Numbered from the stretch's first letter, positions 29,853 to 38,502 are shown. The stretch is DNA of 64,000 nucleotides from Mycobacterium sp. SMC-4 (GCF_025263265.1 NZ_CP079869.1:2170001-2234000); one strand, 5' to 3'. Program-made: numbers and translations. Notes: generated from the letters alone by a model not told the origin.

Positions 29853-30875
29853 TCAGGTTGCGCTGCGTTCGTCGGCATCCAACGCGCCGAGCACCGCGAC
29901 CCGAGTGTCGACGGGTCCGGTGATCGCTGCCTCGCTGATCCCGGCGCGAAGAAGCTCACGCAGGTATTCCTGGTCGTAGACCGCCGGAGCGGTGGAATCG
30001 ATGAAACTCTGCACCACCTCGACGAAACGGTCCGGGTCGTCGTGGAACGGAAAGTGCCCCGAGCTGTCGAAGATCTCCAGCCGGGATCCGGGCATCGCCG
30101 CGTGCGCAAGCTCGGCGTGCGCGACGGGAATCACCGAATCGCAGCGGCCCCAGACCAGTTGCACGGGAACGGAGCTGGTCAGATAGCAGCGGTCCAGCAT
30201 CGTCACGACCTGCCCCCGCCAGTCCACCACTGCTCGCAGCGTGCGGGCGAAAGCCGATGACGCGGTGGGCTCGGGCAGGTCGGCCAGAATCCGCAACATG
30301 TTTGGGATGTCGCGACCCAACCCGGTGGACCCGAATGCGGCGCCGCTCACCCGCCCCAGCAGCTGAAGTGCCGGAAGCACCAGGGGTAGCCGCAACAGCG
30401 CCAGTGCCTCGCTGCCCATCGGTAACGAGGCAGCGCGCAGCGCAAAGTTGACGTCCTTGGTGACACCGCCGGCACCGACCAGAATCAGCCGTTCGACCAA
30501 CTGCGGGAACTGGTACGCGAACTGCATGGCGACACCACCACCCAGGGAATGACCCACCACAGTCACGCTGTCGATATCCAGCACGGTGAGCAGATCGCGC
30601 ATCCCGTTGGCGTACGCGGCCACCGAGTAGTCGGCCCGCGGCTTGTCGGACTGTCCGTGGCCCAGCAGATCAGGCGCGATCACGGTGAAACGTTGGGCCA
30701 GTGCGCTCTGCACGGTGCTCCACGTCGTGGAGTTGTCGCCGATGCCGTGAATCAGCAAGATCGCCGGACCTGACCCGGCGATGCGAAACGCTCGGCGGTA
30801 GCCGTGGATCGTGCGGAACTGCAGTGTCGGGGTCAGCTCCCGCACCGGCCGGAGGTGCGGTGTGCGCCCGGTCAT
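29853..30875 (-). CDS. Alpha/beta-hydrolase (Rv2715-like)
   Basis: A 340-residue alpha/beta-hydrolase. HGIGD is the oxyanion region, GHSLGGG (about 110-116) the nucleophile elbow, GRCDSVIP the Asp side, and SGHFPFHDDPDRF the catalytic His. A lid of about 80 residues (KDVNFALRAAS...AVVDW) lies between. It has no signal peptide. It looks like the epoxide-hydrolase/haloperoxidase/lipase group; the substrate is unknown. It lies between the PAC2 gene (50 bases upstream) and the PhzF-like gene, in the same order as Rv2714-Rv2716. Confidence 0.88.
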   Translation of the reverse strand: MTGRTPHLRPVRELTPTLQFRTIHGYRRAFRIAGSGPAILLIHGIGDNSTTWSTVQSALAQRFTVIAPDLLGHGQSDKPRADYSVAAYANGMRDLLTVLDIDSVTVVGHSLGGGVAMQFAYQFPQLVERLILVGAGGVTKDVNFALRAASLPMGSEALALLRLPLVLPALQLLGRVSGAAFGSTGLGRDIPNMLRILADLPEPTASSAFARTLRAVVDWRGQVVTMLDRCYLTSSVPVQLVWGRCDSVIPVAHAELAHAAMPGSRLEIFDSSGHFPFHDDPDRFVEVVQSFIDSTAPAVYDQEYLRELLRAGISEAAITGPVDTRVAVLGALDADERSAT

Positions 30876-30925
30876 CGCGTCTCGTGGCTCGTCGCGGTCA
30901 CGTCGCCCACCACCCTCGTCGTCGG

Positions 30926-31915
30926 TCAGGGAGAGTCGGTGGGATTCTCCCCGTCCTTGCGGTCTTTCTTGCCGGCCTGCTGGGCGAGGAACCGCTCGAA
31001 CTCAGCGCCGAGTTCCTCCCCGCTGGGCAGGTCTTCGTCGCGGGCCAGAAGGGAACGGTTCTCCTGCGCAGCAACGAAGGCATCGTACTGACGCTCCAGC
31101 GCGTCCACCACTTGAGCCACTTCGGGGCTGTTGGCGACCTGCTCATTGATCTTCTCGTAGAGCTCGGCCGCCGAGCGGGCCAACGCGTCGGTCGGGATCT
31201 GCAGCGACGCCGATCGGGCGACCTCGGCGATCAGACTCTCCGCGGCGGCGGGGTAGTCGGTCTGAGCCAGGTAATGCGGCACGTGAACGGTGTAGCCGAC
31301 GACCTCGTGTCCATGCTGGGCCATTCTGAATTCCAGCAGGTTGGAGACGCTGCCGGGGACCTGCACCTCGCCGACCCACGGCTGGTGGTCGGCGATGAGC
31401 TCTTTGTCGTTGGAATGCGCGGTCAGCGTGATCGGTCGGGTATGGGGAACGGCCATCGGAATGGATCCCAGTCCGATGACCCGGCGCACACCCAGGCGCT
31501 CGGCGAGCAGTCGGACCGCTGTGATGAAGCGCTCCCAGCGAAGATCCGGCTCCAGTCCGGCCAGCAACAGAAACGGTGTGCCGACGCTGTCGTGGAGCGC
31601 ATAAAGATTCAGTTCCGGCTCGTCGTAGCCGGTGAAATGGTCGGTCTTGAACGTCATGACGGGTCGACGGGACCGGTAGTCGAGCAGGTCATCGATGGCG
31701 AATGAGGCGACAAGCTCGGTGTTGAGGGTGTTCTTCAGGTGCTGGGCGGCCAACTTGATGGCGCTACCGGCATCGGAGAAGCCCTCCAGCGCGTGGATCA
31801 GCACCGGGCCGCGGCCATCAGCTGCGATGAGTTGCGGGGACGGGAACTCCAGTTCGTACATGCCGGTGTGCTCAGGCTGATAGTGCTGACCTGGATCATC
31901 GCCGTGGTCATCCAT
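30926..31915 (-). CDS. PAC2-family protein (Rv2714-like)
   Basis: A 329-residue protein from ATG 31915, with GAGGAGG nine bases upstream; the further open frame is non-coding. The PAC2 core (about residues 40-230, LIHALEGFSDAGSAIKLAAQHL... and GLGSIPMAVPHTRPITLTAHS) is related to proteasome-assembly chaperones and the archaeal/actinobacterial DUF75 group. The C-terminal 100 residues are helical and charged. The M. tuberculosis homologue Rv2714 has a solved fold but unknown function. Mycobacteria have a proteasome, so a chaperone role is possible but unproven. Confidence 0.88.
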   Translation of the reverse strand: MDDHGDDPGQHYQPEHTGMYELEFPSPQLIAADGRGPVLIHALEGFSDAGSAIKLAAQHLKNTLNTELVASFAIDDLLDYRSRRPVMTFKTDHFTGYDEPELNLYALHDSVGTPFLLLAGLEPDLRWERFITAVRLLAERLGVRRVIGLGSIPMAVPHTRPITLTAHSNDKELIADHQPWVGEVQVPGSVSNLLEFRMAQHGHEVVGYTVHVPHYLAQTDYPAAAESLIAEVARSASLQIPTDALARSAAELYEKINEQVANSPEVAQVVDALERQYDAFVAAQENRSLLARDEDLPSGEELGAEFERFLAQQAGKKDRKDGENPTDSP

Positions 31916-32218
31916 GGTTCTCGCCTCCTCGCCCGCTGTGGTGTGACGGCTTTGCCGTCCCTGGTTTGTCGCTATCAGTGTCTCGCAGGTGTCCGCCAGA
32001 CGTCTTGTTGGTCGAACGTACACGCGTGGGTCCGGAATTCCCGAGACGGTGCCAGTGTGGCTACCCTGCGACTGCGGTGCGGAAACGACATGAGGGCCGC
32101 GGATCCGACGAAGCGCGCCGCGCCCCGAGTTATCCCCAGAGTCACGTTCATCCACAGTTGTCGGTCACCGTAGAGCCGACGTCGTCGTACCGTCAGAGTG
32201 CGTTGGGAAGTTTGCCCC
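31916..32218 (+). other. Intergenic region with two DnaA-box-like 9-mers
   Basis: This 303-base gap separates two divergent genes. It holds no convincing ORF. TTATCCCCA (32130-32138) and TCATCCACA (32148-32156), each one base from the DnaA box TTATCCACA, lie 18 bases apart in one orientation. TTGTCGGTC at 32158 lacks the rest of the RecA-NDp pattern. Confidence 0.4.
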
Positions 32219-33268
32219 ATGACCACTTCCGCACACTTCGACTTCCCGCTCGACCATCCCGGTGTTCTGATCGCTGCGCTACCCGCGGTGCTCGGCTTCG
32301 TCCCGGAACGCTCACTGGTGCTGATCACCGCCGCCGACGGCGAGATGGGGGCCGTCCTGCGTGCCGATCTCGACGACGAGCTGGTCGGCTCGTTGCCCCG
32401 ACTGGCCGAGCTGGCCGCGACCTCCGGGGCGGAGATTGCGATCGGCGTGCTTGTCGACGACGTCGGTGCCGGCTGTCGGATGTGCGCCGACGACCACCGA
32501 GAGGTCGCGCACCTGCTGGGCGCCGAGCTGGAGCTGCGCGACGTGCACCTCTACGCGGTGCACGTTGTCGAGCGGGTGGCGGCCGGTGTCCGTTGGCACT
32601 GCGCGGACGGCTGCGGCAGCACTGGTCTCGTCGAGGATCCCAGTGCATCGCCGGTGGCTGCGGCCGCCGTGCTCGACGGCAGAAGGCTGTATGCCCGCCG
32701 CTCCGAGCTGGTCGACGTGGTCGCGGTCGCAGACCCGGCGCGTAGCGCTGCGTTGAGCGAGGTCATCGTCGCGACCGGAGCAATTGACCCGCAGCGCCCG
32801 GCGGTGCAGGCGCGCGCCGACATCGAGCACGCGGTGACCAGCGCCGGGCAGGTTGCCCAGGGGCTGGCACTCGACGATGCCGACTCGGCACGGCTGGCCT
32901 GGTCGATCACCGATCCACGGGTACGGGACACGCTCTACGCCCTGGCCGTCGGCGACAAAGCCGGTGTCGCCGAAGCGTTGTGGGCCGACCTGGCCCGCCG
33001 GCTACCTGCCCCGTGGCGGGTGGAAGCCCTTGTTCTCCTTGCATTTTCGGCGTATGCACGAGGCGACGGGCCGCTGGCGGGTATCGCGTTGGACGCGGCG
33101 CTGAGATGCCAACCGGAGCACACGATGGCGGGCATGCTGGACACCGCGCTGCAGTCCGGCATGCGACCGGAGCAGATTCGCGACCTTGCACGGACCGGCT
33201 ATCGGTTGGCCCGGCAGTTGGGCGTTCAGTTACCGCCGCGACGTGTGTTCGGTCGCCGGGCAGGGTGA
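32219..33268 (+). CDS. DUF4192 family protein
   Basis: A 349-residue protein from ATG 32219 (MTTSAHFDFPLDHPGVLIAALPAVLGFVPERSLVLI), the typical DUF4192 opening. That family is widespread in actinobacteria and uncharacterised. Internal blocks (LYAVHVVERVAAGVRWHCADGC, SPVAAAAVLDGRRLYARRSEL) are conserved in the family. A helical C-terminal half with ALLAFSAYARGDGPLAGIALDAAL looks TPR-like. No membrane segment. It lies between the PAC2 gene and ideR, where M. tuberculosis has sthA. Function unknown. Confidence 0.85.
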   Translation: MTTSAHFDFPLDHPGVLIAALPAVLGFVPERSLVLITAADGEMGAVLRADLDDELVGSLPRLAELAATSGAEIAIGVLVDDVGAGCRMCADDHREVAHLLGAELELRDVHLYAVHVVERVAAGVRWHCADGCGSTGLVEDPSASPVAAAAVLDGRRLYARRSELVDVVAVADPARSAALSEVIVATGAIDPQRPAVQARADIEHAVTSAGQVAQGLALDDADSARLAWSITDPRVRDTLYALAVGDKAGVAEALWADLARRLPAPWRVEALVLLAFSAYARGDGPLAGIALDAALRCQPEHTMAGMLDTALQSGMRPEQIRDLARTGYRLARQLGVQLPPRRVFGRRAG

Positions 33269-33273
33269 AGGGC

Positions 33274-33966
33274 TCAGACCTTCTCGACCTTGACGGCGTG
33301 GGCCATGTCGTGAGGCAACTCGACCTGCTCGTGGCCGGGAATGACGATCATCACGCCGCCGTGGTCAGTGAGTTCCACCGTGACACGGGCGTTGGGCACC
33401 ACTCCGGCGTCTTTGAGTCGGGCGATGAGGTCGGCGTCGCCCTGGACGTGCTCGGTCAGCTGGCGCACGACCACCGCGACCGGCATGCCGGCCGGCAGTT
33501 CGGTCAGGCGAACCAGGTTGTATGCCCCGTCGGTCAGTTGGTTGCCGATGCCCAACTCGGACAGGCCGGGGATGGGGTTGCCGAACGGAGAGGTGGTGGG
33601 GTTGTCGAGGACCTGCACCAAGCGCCGCTCCACGTCGACGCTCATCACGTGCTCCCAGCGGCATGCCTCGGCGTGAACCTCTTCCCAGGGCAGTCCGATC
33701 ACGTCGACCAGCAGACGTTCGGCCAGTCGATGCTTGCGCATCACGGCCACCGCCAGGGCACGCCCCTTGTCGGTCAGCTCGAGGTGACGGTCCCCGGCGA
33801 CATGCAACAGGCCGTCGCGTTCCATGCGCGACACGGTCTGGCTGACGGTGGGGCCGCTCTGTTCGAGACGTTCCGCGATGCGCGCACGGAGTGGGATAAC
33901 GCCCTCCTCTTCGAGGTCGTAAATCGTGCGCAGGTACATCTCGGTGGTATCGACTAGATCATTCAT
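33274..33966 (-). CDS. ideR: Iron-dependent repressor IdeR
   Basis: A 230-residue DtxR-family repressor, the normal length, from ATG 33966 (MNDLVDTTEMYLRTI). The winged-helix domain (1-73) and the metal-binding/dimerisation domain (74-140, with Met10, HKRLAE, Cys102 region EEVHAEACRWEH) are intact, followed by the SH3-like domain. With Fe2+ it represses siderophore genes and activates iron storage genes. No IdeR box was seen in the window. It is next to sigB, as in M. tuberculosis. Confidence 0.97.
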   Translation of the reverse strand: MNDLVDTTEMYLRTIYDLEEEGVIPLRARIAERLEQSGPTVSQTVSRMERDGLLHVAGDRHLELTDKGRALAVAVMRKHRLAERLLVDVIGLPWEEVHAEACRWEHVMSVDVERRLVQVLDNPTTSPFGNPIPGLSELGIGNQLTDGAYNLVRLTELPAGMPVAVVVRQLTEHVQGDADLIARLKDAGVVPNARVTVELTDHGGVMIVIPGHEQVELPHDMAHAVKVEKV

Positions 33967-34054
33967 GGCACACCCTCCGTCTCCGGCGAGTCTACCGTTT
34001 CGTGGGCCTGAACTGCGTGCTCCGTGTCGCGACGCGTGCCACACCGCTGACAGG

Positions 34055-34087
34055 ACGAGGGGTCCACCGGCTCGGTGGACCCCTCGT
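34055..34087 (-). terminator. Strong hairpin downstream of sigB
   Basis: A perfect 15-base stem (ACGAGGGGTCCACCG against CGGTGGACCCCTCGT) with a three-base loop GCT lies 23 bases beyond the sigB stop and 88 bases before the ideR start. No U-run follows, as is usual for mycobacteria, so it is probably the sigB terminator. Confidence 0.75.
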
Positions 34088-34094
34088 GAGCTCT

Positions 34095-34118
34095 GTTGTC
34101 AGCTGGGTTGTCAGCTGG
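34095..34118 (-). repeat. 12-base tandem duplication at the sigB stop
   Basis: GTTGTCAGCTGG occurs twice in immediate succession. On the minus strand it duplicates the last codons and stop of sigB, so a second in-frame TGA lies 12 bases after the first. Confidence 0.85.
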
Positions 34119-35070
34119 CGTAGGACCGCAGCCGGTCAGCGCGCTCACCGTTGCGCAGCTTTCCCATGACCTCACGCTCGATCTGCCGTACGCGCTCGCG
34201 CGAGAGCCCGAACAACTTGCCGATCTGGTCGAGGGTCCGCGGTTGTCCGTCGTCCAGGCCGAACCGCAACCGGATCACCTGCTGCTCGCGCTCGTCGAGC
34301 GTGGCCAGCACGTAGCGGATGTCGGTATGCAGCAACTCCGAAATCACCGCGTTCTCCGCCGACATGGCCTCGGCGTCCTCGATGAAATCGCCCAGCGGGG
34401 CTTCTTCATCACTGCCGACCGGCATGTCCAGGCTCACCGGGTCGCGGCTGTGCTCAAGCAGATCGTTGATCTTCTCCACCGGGATGCCTGATTCCTCGGC
34501 CAGTTCCTCGTCGGTGGCCTCGCGGCCCAGGTTCTGGTGCATCTCGCGTTTGATGCGTGCCAGCTTGTTGACCTGTTCGACCAGATGGACCGGAAGCCGG
34601 ATGGTGCGGCTCTGATCGGCCATGCCGCGGGTGATGGCCTGACGGATCCACCAGGTGGCGTAGGTGGAGAACTTGAATCCCTTGGCGTAGTCGAACTTCT
34701 CCATGGCCCTGATCAGGCCGAGGTTGCCCTCCTGGATGAGGTCGAGCAGCGGCATGCCTCGACCGGTGTAGCGCTTGGCCAGCGACACCACCAGGCGCAG
34801 GTTGGCTTCCAGTAGGTGCCGACGCGCGGCCTCGCCGTCGCGGACGATGGCGGCCAGGTCGCGTTTGCGGTTCTCACCCAAACGCTTCCGCGTGTCGAGC
34901 AGGTGTCGGGCATACAGCCCCGCCTCGATCCGCTTGGCCAATTCGACCTCGTCGGCGGCCGTGAGCAACGCGGTCTTGCCGATTCCGTTCAGGTACACCC
35001 GCACCAGGTCTGCGGCTGGGCTCTGAGCGTCCAGGTCTTGGTCAACGCGGCTGGTGGTGGCATTTGCCAT
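34111..35070 (-). CDS. sigB: RNA polymerase sigma factor SigB
   Basis: A 319-residue primary-like sigma factor for stress and stationary phase. It has conserved regions 1.2-2.4 ([63 protein letters not shown] split here by its own motifs), region 3 and region 4.2 ([19 protein letters not shown]). It lacks the long acidic N-terminus of SigA, so it is SigB. AGGAGG five bases before ATG 35070 is the ribosome site. The promoter is SigE/SigH-type, and a strong hairpin ends the transcript. Confidence 0.97.
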   Translation of the reverse strand: MANATTSRVDQDLDAQSPAADLVRVYLNGIGKTALLTAADEVELAKRIEAGLYARHLLDTRKRLGENRKRDLAAIVRDGEAARRHLLEANLRLVVSLAKRYTGRGMPLLDLIQEGNLGLIRAMEKFDYAKGFKFSTYATWWIRQAITRGMADQSRTIRLPVHLVEQVNKLARIKREMHQNLGREATDEELAEESGIPVEKINDLLEHSRDPVSLDMPVGSDEEAPLGDFIEDAEAMSAENAVISELLHTDIRYVLATLDEREQQVIRLRFGLDDGQPRTLDQIGKLFGLSRERVRQIEREVMGKLRNGERADRLRSYAS

Positions 35071-35104
35071 GACGGCCTCCTGATCGGGTGGAACATTCGT
35101 GAGC

Positions 35105-35134
35105 TATAACGCCCCAGACGCGCATTGAGTTCCC
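35105..35134 (-). promoter_or_regulatory. sigB: SigE/SigH-type promoter of sigB
   Basis: On the minus strand GGGAAC (35134-35129), 18 bases, then GTTATA (35110-35105). This fits the ECF pattern GGAAC-N16-20-GTT used by SigE and SigH at M. tuberculosis sigB. The start would be about 30 bases before the ATG. Confidence 0.75.
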
Positions 35135-35217
35135 GCGTTCAGTGGCATTCACACGTTCTGATCTGCGGTTTTTCCGCCCCGACCTGAGAATGTGCTGAGA
35201 ATGGGCAGCGATCCTGC

Positions 35218-35664
35218 TCAGCTCGGACGGTCGTCGCGAAATTCCTTCGCGCCTGATTGCGGCGCATCGACCGTGGGGCTGGCGTAGATCGCGGGTTGCT
35301 CGGCGGTGGGAAACAGCGGGATGCGCCGTGCGGACTCGTAGCGGCGGGGTTCCTCAGCGGTGCGTGGGGGCCGGTCGTTGGCGATCAGGACGGCCATCCA
35401 CGGCAACGGGAGCGCGACCACGATGATCGCCAGCGAGATCAACCCGTTGTGCCAGATGGCGTAGGCGGCCGCGGCCAGGATCAGAGAGGGGATGCGAAAA
35501 GACATCAGCATCAGGTACTTCCGTACCCGCTGGCGGTGCTGCTCTTCGTAGGCGGGTGCCGCCCGGGTGATGAGTACCGGGCGTCCGTCGTCGTCGAAGT
35601 TCAGTTCGCGTTCGCGCACGCGTGACGCTGACCGGGTCGCGATGTCATACCTCCACTGTTGCAC
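35218..35664 (-). CDS. DUF3099 membrane protein
   Basis: A 148-residue protein with the DUF3099 core: a basic LITRAAPAYEEQHRQRVRKYLMLMSFRI followed by two membrane helices at about residues 55-74 and 76-94 (separated by WHNG). A Pro/Arg-rich cytoplasmic tail follows. It is the Rv2709-like conserved actinobacterial membrane protein beside sigB. Function unknown. It starts 61 bases from the divergent DUF3039 gene. No clear ribosome site. Confidence 0.85.
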   Translation of the reverse strand: MQQWRYDIATRSASRVRERELNFDDDGRPVLITRAAPAYEEQHRQRVRKYLMLMSFRIPSLILAAAAYAIWHNGLISLAIIVVALPLPWMAVLIANDRPPRTAEEPRRYESARRIPLFPTAEQPAIYASPTVDAPQSGAKEFRDDRPS

Positions 35665-35725
35665 ATATGCGGTCGTGCGAACCCTTCCGATTTCTTACCG
35701 ATCGGTGGCCGGGCACAATGGGCCC

Positions 35726-35962
35726 ATGGAAACCCAGACGATCGAGCGCACCGACACCGACGAACGCGTCGACGACGGGACCGACAGTGACACTCCCAAG
35801 TTCTTCCACTACGTCAAGAAGGACAAGATCGCCGAGAGTGCGGTGATGGGGACTCACGTCGTGGCACTGTGCGGCGAAGTGTTTCCGGTGACTCGCTCGG
35901 CCAAGCCCGGTTCGCCGGTGTGCCCGGACTGCAAGCGGATCTTCGAGCAGCTCAAGAAGTAG
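35726..35962 (+). CDS. DUF3039 small zinc-ribbon-like protein
   Basis: A 78-residue protein from ATG 35726. An acidic disordered N-terminus (METQTIERTDTDERVDDGTDSD) is followed by FFHYVKKDKIAESAVMGTHVVALCGEVF and a CPDC pair (SPVCPDCKRIFEQL) with an upstream Cys, suggesting one zinc site. It is the actinobacterial DUF3039 family (Rv2708c type). Function unknown. Its last 11 bases overlap the 3' end of the convergent YihY gene. Confidence 0.88.
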   Translation: METQTIERTDTDERVDDGTDSDTPKFFHYVKKDKIAESAVMGTHVVALCGEVFPVTRSAKPGSPVCPDCKRIFEQLKK

Positions 35963-36944
35963 TTCGATCGGGTGGCGCCTCGGCGCCACCGGCCCGGCCG
36001 TCGGGCGCGGTCGCCGACGTGCTGCGGCGCTCCAGCCAGGTCCGCAGCTGGCTGGTGTGGGTGTCCGGGGCCGGCCATTCCTCCTGGATCGCAGCGTTGA
36101 GTTCGGCGCCGAACATGATCGCGAAACCGAGGAAAAAGGCGAACAGCAGGAACGCGATCGGTGTGGCCAATGCACCGTAGGTGTAGCCGGTGCTGGTGAT
36201 CCAGGTCAGATAGAACCGCAGCCCCCAGGTGGCGATCAGAAAGACGACGGTGGCCAGCACCGAGCCCGCGAGCAGCCGATGAGACGGCAGCGGTTTGGGC
36301 AGGGAGACCCGGTAGAGCAGGTTCACCGCGATCAGCAGACCGAAAAAAAGCACAGGGTAGTAACCGAGGTGCAGCGCCCGGTCCCAGCTGTCCGGCAGGA
36401 ACTCGGCGATCTTGCGCGGTCCCAGCGCCAGGAACGGAGCGGTGATGATCGCACCCACCAGCATCACGACGTAGAGGCCCAGCGCGAAGAAGCGTTGCCG
36501 GACCGGGTGGCGCAATGCGGTCTGGTCGTGGGCCTCGGTGATCGAGTCGACGAAGGCCGAGATCGCCGATGAGCCCGCCCACAACGAGATGACGAACCCG
36601 ATAGAGACCACCTCACCGCGCGCACCCTGCACGATGTCGCGCACGGTCGGCTCGATGATCTCGACCACCACGCTGGGGGAGAAGAAGCGGTCGGACAGAT
36701 TGATCAGCTGGTTTTCGATCGCCGGCAACGTGTCCGGTCCGAACAGTGGCGCGATGTAGGCCAGGCTGCCGAGCATCCCGAGTAGCAACGGCGGCAATGA
36801 CAATGCGCACCAGAATGCAGCCTGAGCCGACTCCGAAAAGATGGAATCGTCCCAGCTTTTCGAGAGCGTGCGCACCGACAGGCGCCGAAAATGATGAGGC
36901 GACGGGGACGGCCGCTTGGCCGGTCCTGCTGACTGGTCACCCAT
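35952..36944 (-). CDS. YihY/BrkB-family inner membrane protein
   Basis: A 330-residue protein with six hydrophobic segments in the YihY/virulence-factor BrkB pattern (about 43-66, 113-134, 155-180, 195-214, 228-248, 258-282). The conserved SLWAGSSAISAFVDSITEAHD and the GAELNAAIQEEW end, with EL/N residues, are typical of the family. An N-terminal Pro/Ser/Lys-rich region is cytoplasmic. It is the Rv2707 type. The family has been misannotated as RNase BN; it may be a transporter but no substrate is known. Confidence 0.88.
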   Translation of the reverse strand: MGDQSAGPAKRPSPSPHHFRRLSVRTLSKSWDDSIFSESAQAAFWCALSLPPLLLGMLGSLAYIAPLFGPDTLPAIENQLINLSDRFFSPSVVVEIIEPTVRDIVQGARGEVVSIGFVISLWAGSSAISAFVDSITEAHDQTALRHPVRQRFFALGLYVVMLVGAIITAPFLALGPRKIAEFLPDSWDRALHLGYYPVLFFGLLIAVNLLYRVSLPKPLPSHRLLAGSVLATVVFLIATWGLRFYLTWITSTGYTYGALATPIAFLLFAFFLGFAIMFGAELNAAIQEEWPAPDTHTSQLRTWLERRSTSATAPDGRAGGAEAPPDRTTS

Positions 36945-36971
36945 GACCAGACCAGCATGGCTGATTTGTGG

Positions 36972-37163
36972 CTATGCCTCCACCGGGCTCACCTCGAGTA
37001 CGGCGGCCATCGCGATCAGCTTGGCTTCGTGCTCGTTGGCGTGGTGCTGGCAGAACAGCAGCTCCGCACCCGACGGCAGCTTGGCGCGCACCCGGGCAGC
37101 GGCGCCGCAACGATCGCAGCGATCAGCCTTGGTCAATCGGGGACTGGTGAGCGTTGCGGTCAT
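36972..37163 (-). CDS. DUF7455 small cysteine protein
   Basis: A 63-residue protein from ATG 37163 with GGAGGT three or four bases upstream. A CDRCGAAARVRAK pair and CQHHANEH form a Cys/His cluster (CxxC...CxxHxxxH) that likely binds one zinc. This is the small actinobacterial DUF7455 pattern. No function known. It lies 27 bases from the YihY start on the same strand and may be cotranscribed. Confidence 0.85.
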   Translation of the reverse strand: MTATLTSPRLTKADRCDRCGAAARVRAKLPSGAELLFCQHHANEHEAKLIAMAAVLEVSPVEA

Positions 37164-37296
37164 GGCACCTCCATAGGGTGTAGCGACGTATCTCTTACTC
37201 TGTCAGACGCTTGGGGTTCTGGCCTTGTTCCCCGGGGGTTTACAGGTGTGTCGTGTTTCACCAACAGCCGAATTGCGACAGTCAAGGGGTGGCGGT

Positions 37297-37671
37297 ATGG
37301 ATCCAGGCGCCCACGCCGAGGTGCTGGTCCATCTCTGTACAGCCGGGGACTGGGCCCGTGCGCGCGCACAGGGTGCCTATCAACCGGAATCGTTGGCCGA
37401 GGTGGGTTTCGTGCATCTCTCGACGCCCGGGCAGGTCCATCTGCCCGCCAATCGGCTCTACGCCGGCCGCACGGACCTGACCCTGCTGCACATAGATCCG
37501 GCACGGCTCACCTCTCCTGTGCGGTGGGAACCGGGGGCGCCCACTGACCCTGCAGGAATGGTGTTCCCGCATTTGTACGGAGAACTGCCGCTGGCCGCTG
37601 TGATTCACATCACTGCCTATCGGCCCGGTCCGGACGGGCTGTTCCCGCCACGACCGCTGCGCCCCGGGTGA
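37297..37671 (+). CDS. DUF952 family protein
   Basis: A 124-residue protein from ATG 37297, AGGGG eight bases upstream; the earlier in-frame ATG adds residues without homology. It has DUF952 segments VLVHLCTAGDWARARAQG, GFVHLSTPGQVHLPANRLYAG, LTLLHIDPARL, and FPHLYGELPLAAVIHI. The fold is a small ligand-binding or ADP-ribosyl-like domain of unknown activity. It is a stand-alone gene, divergent from the DUF7455 gene and 48 bases before the next membrane gene. Confidence 0.85.
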   Translation: MDPGAHAEVLVHLCTAGDWARARAQGAYQPESLAEVGFVHLSTPGQVHLPANRLYAGRTDLTLLHIDPARLTSPVRWEPGAPTDPAGMVFPHLYGELPLAAVIHITAYRPGPDGLFPPRPLRPG

Positions 37672-37705
37672 CGTAGGGCACCGTCAGGCCCGCTGCGTGA
37701 CTTAA

Positions 37706-37711
37706 TACACT
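37706..37711 (+). promoter_or_regulatory. Probable -10 of the 37.7 kb membrane gene (leaderless)
   Basis: TACACT fits TANNNT and ends 8 bases before ATG 37720, so transcription likely starts at the ATG. Confidence 0.4.
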
Positions 37712-37719
37712 CCCCAACC

Positions 37720-38502
37720 ATGGGCATACTCGCTGGTTTTGCGCCGTGGATCATCTACTGGGTTCTGGTAGGCAACGTGCCGTTCGGTACGGCCGTACTG
37801 ATCGCGCTCGCCGCGGCGGTCGCGGTTCTGGTGGTCGCACAAGTTCGGCACTCGCCTGGGCGCACCCTCGAAATCGGTGCAGTGGCAACGTTTCTTCTGC
37901 TGTCGATCCTGACGTTCGTGGGCAGTCAGTCGTTCCTCGAGCGGTGGTTGCAACCGCTGAGCAGTGCCGGGATCTTCTTGGCGGCTCTGGTCGGCGCACT
38001 GGTCGGCAAGCCGTTCATCCGTGAGTTCGCGGCCAGTGGGCAGCCCAAGGAGATCGTCGAAAGCGAGGTATTCGCCAAAATCACCGCGGTCCTGACGTGG
38101 ATCTGGATCGCTGCCTTCGCGGGCATGACGGTCTCATCGGCCATTCCGCCGATCCTCCAGGGCGACGCCACCCTCCTCGACACCCGCACGCCGACGTCGT
38201 TCGTTTTCTACTGGGTGGTGCCGTTCACGCTGCTCGGAATCGCCGCACTGCTGAGCCGCGTGCTGCCCGACCGCATGGTGCCCCCGGCCGAGGAGATCGT
38301 GCGCAAGACGACGTTCGTGGCTTTTGCCGAGGCTGAGATCGACCAATTGATCTACCTGGCCACCGAGCACGCCAACCGCGAGGCGGGCGCCGGCAAGGAG
38401 GCCTACGACGTCCGGATCGGTAGCAAGGGCGTGCCCCTGGTCGGCGATGAGACTCGGGAATCCTGGCCCTCGACCTACAAGGTGCGCGAGCGCAAGCGCT
38501 GA
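37720..38502 (+). CDS. Conserved membrane protein of unknown function
   Basis: A 260-residue protein with about six hydrophobic segments (4-20, 23-42, 51-70, 83-102, 123-145, 165-188). A soluble C-terminal third follows (FAEAEIDQLIYLATEHANREAGAG...GVPLVGDETRESWP). The middle PFIREFAASGQPKEIVESEVF and the end are hydrophilic. I do not recognise a named family; it could belong to the intracellular septation protein A-like group (IspZ), on general appearance only. It is not adjacent to a partner on the same strand except the PGRS-like gene 122 bases on. Confidence 0.7.
   Translation: MGILAGFAPWIIYWVLVGNVPFGTAVLIALAAAVAVLVVAQVRHSPGRTLEIGAVATFLLLSILTFVGSQSFLERWLQPLSSAGIFLAALVGALVGKPFIREFAASGQPKEIVESEVFAKITAVLTWIWIAAFAGMTVSSAIPPILQGDATLLDTRTPTSFVFYWVVPFTLLGIAALLSRVLPDRMVPPAEEIVRKTTFVAFAEAEIDQLIYLATEHANREAGAGKEAYDVRIGSKGVPLVGDETRESWPSTYKVRERKR

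Noticed and set aside
32158..32182. TTGTCGGTC followed by TAGAGC, resembling a PafBC promoter
   Set aside because: The spacing is four bases, not eight, and the ninth base differs from the motif.
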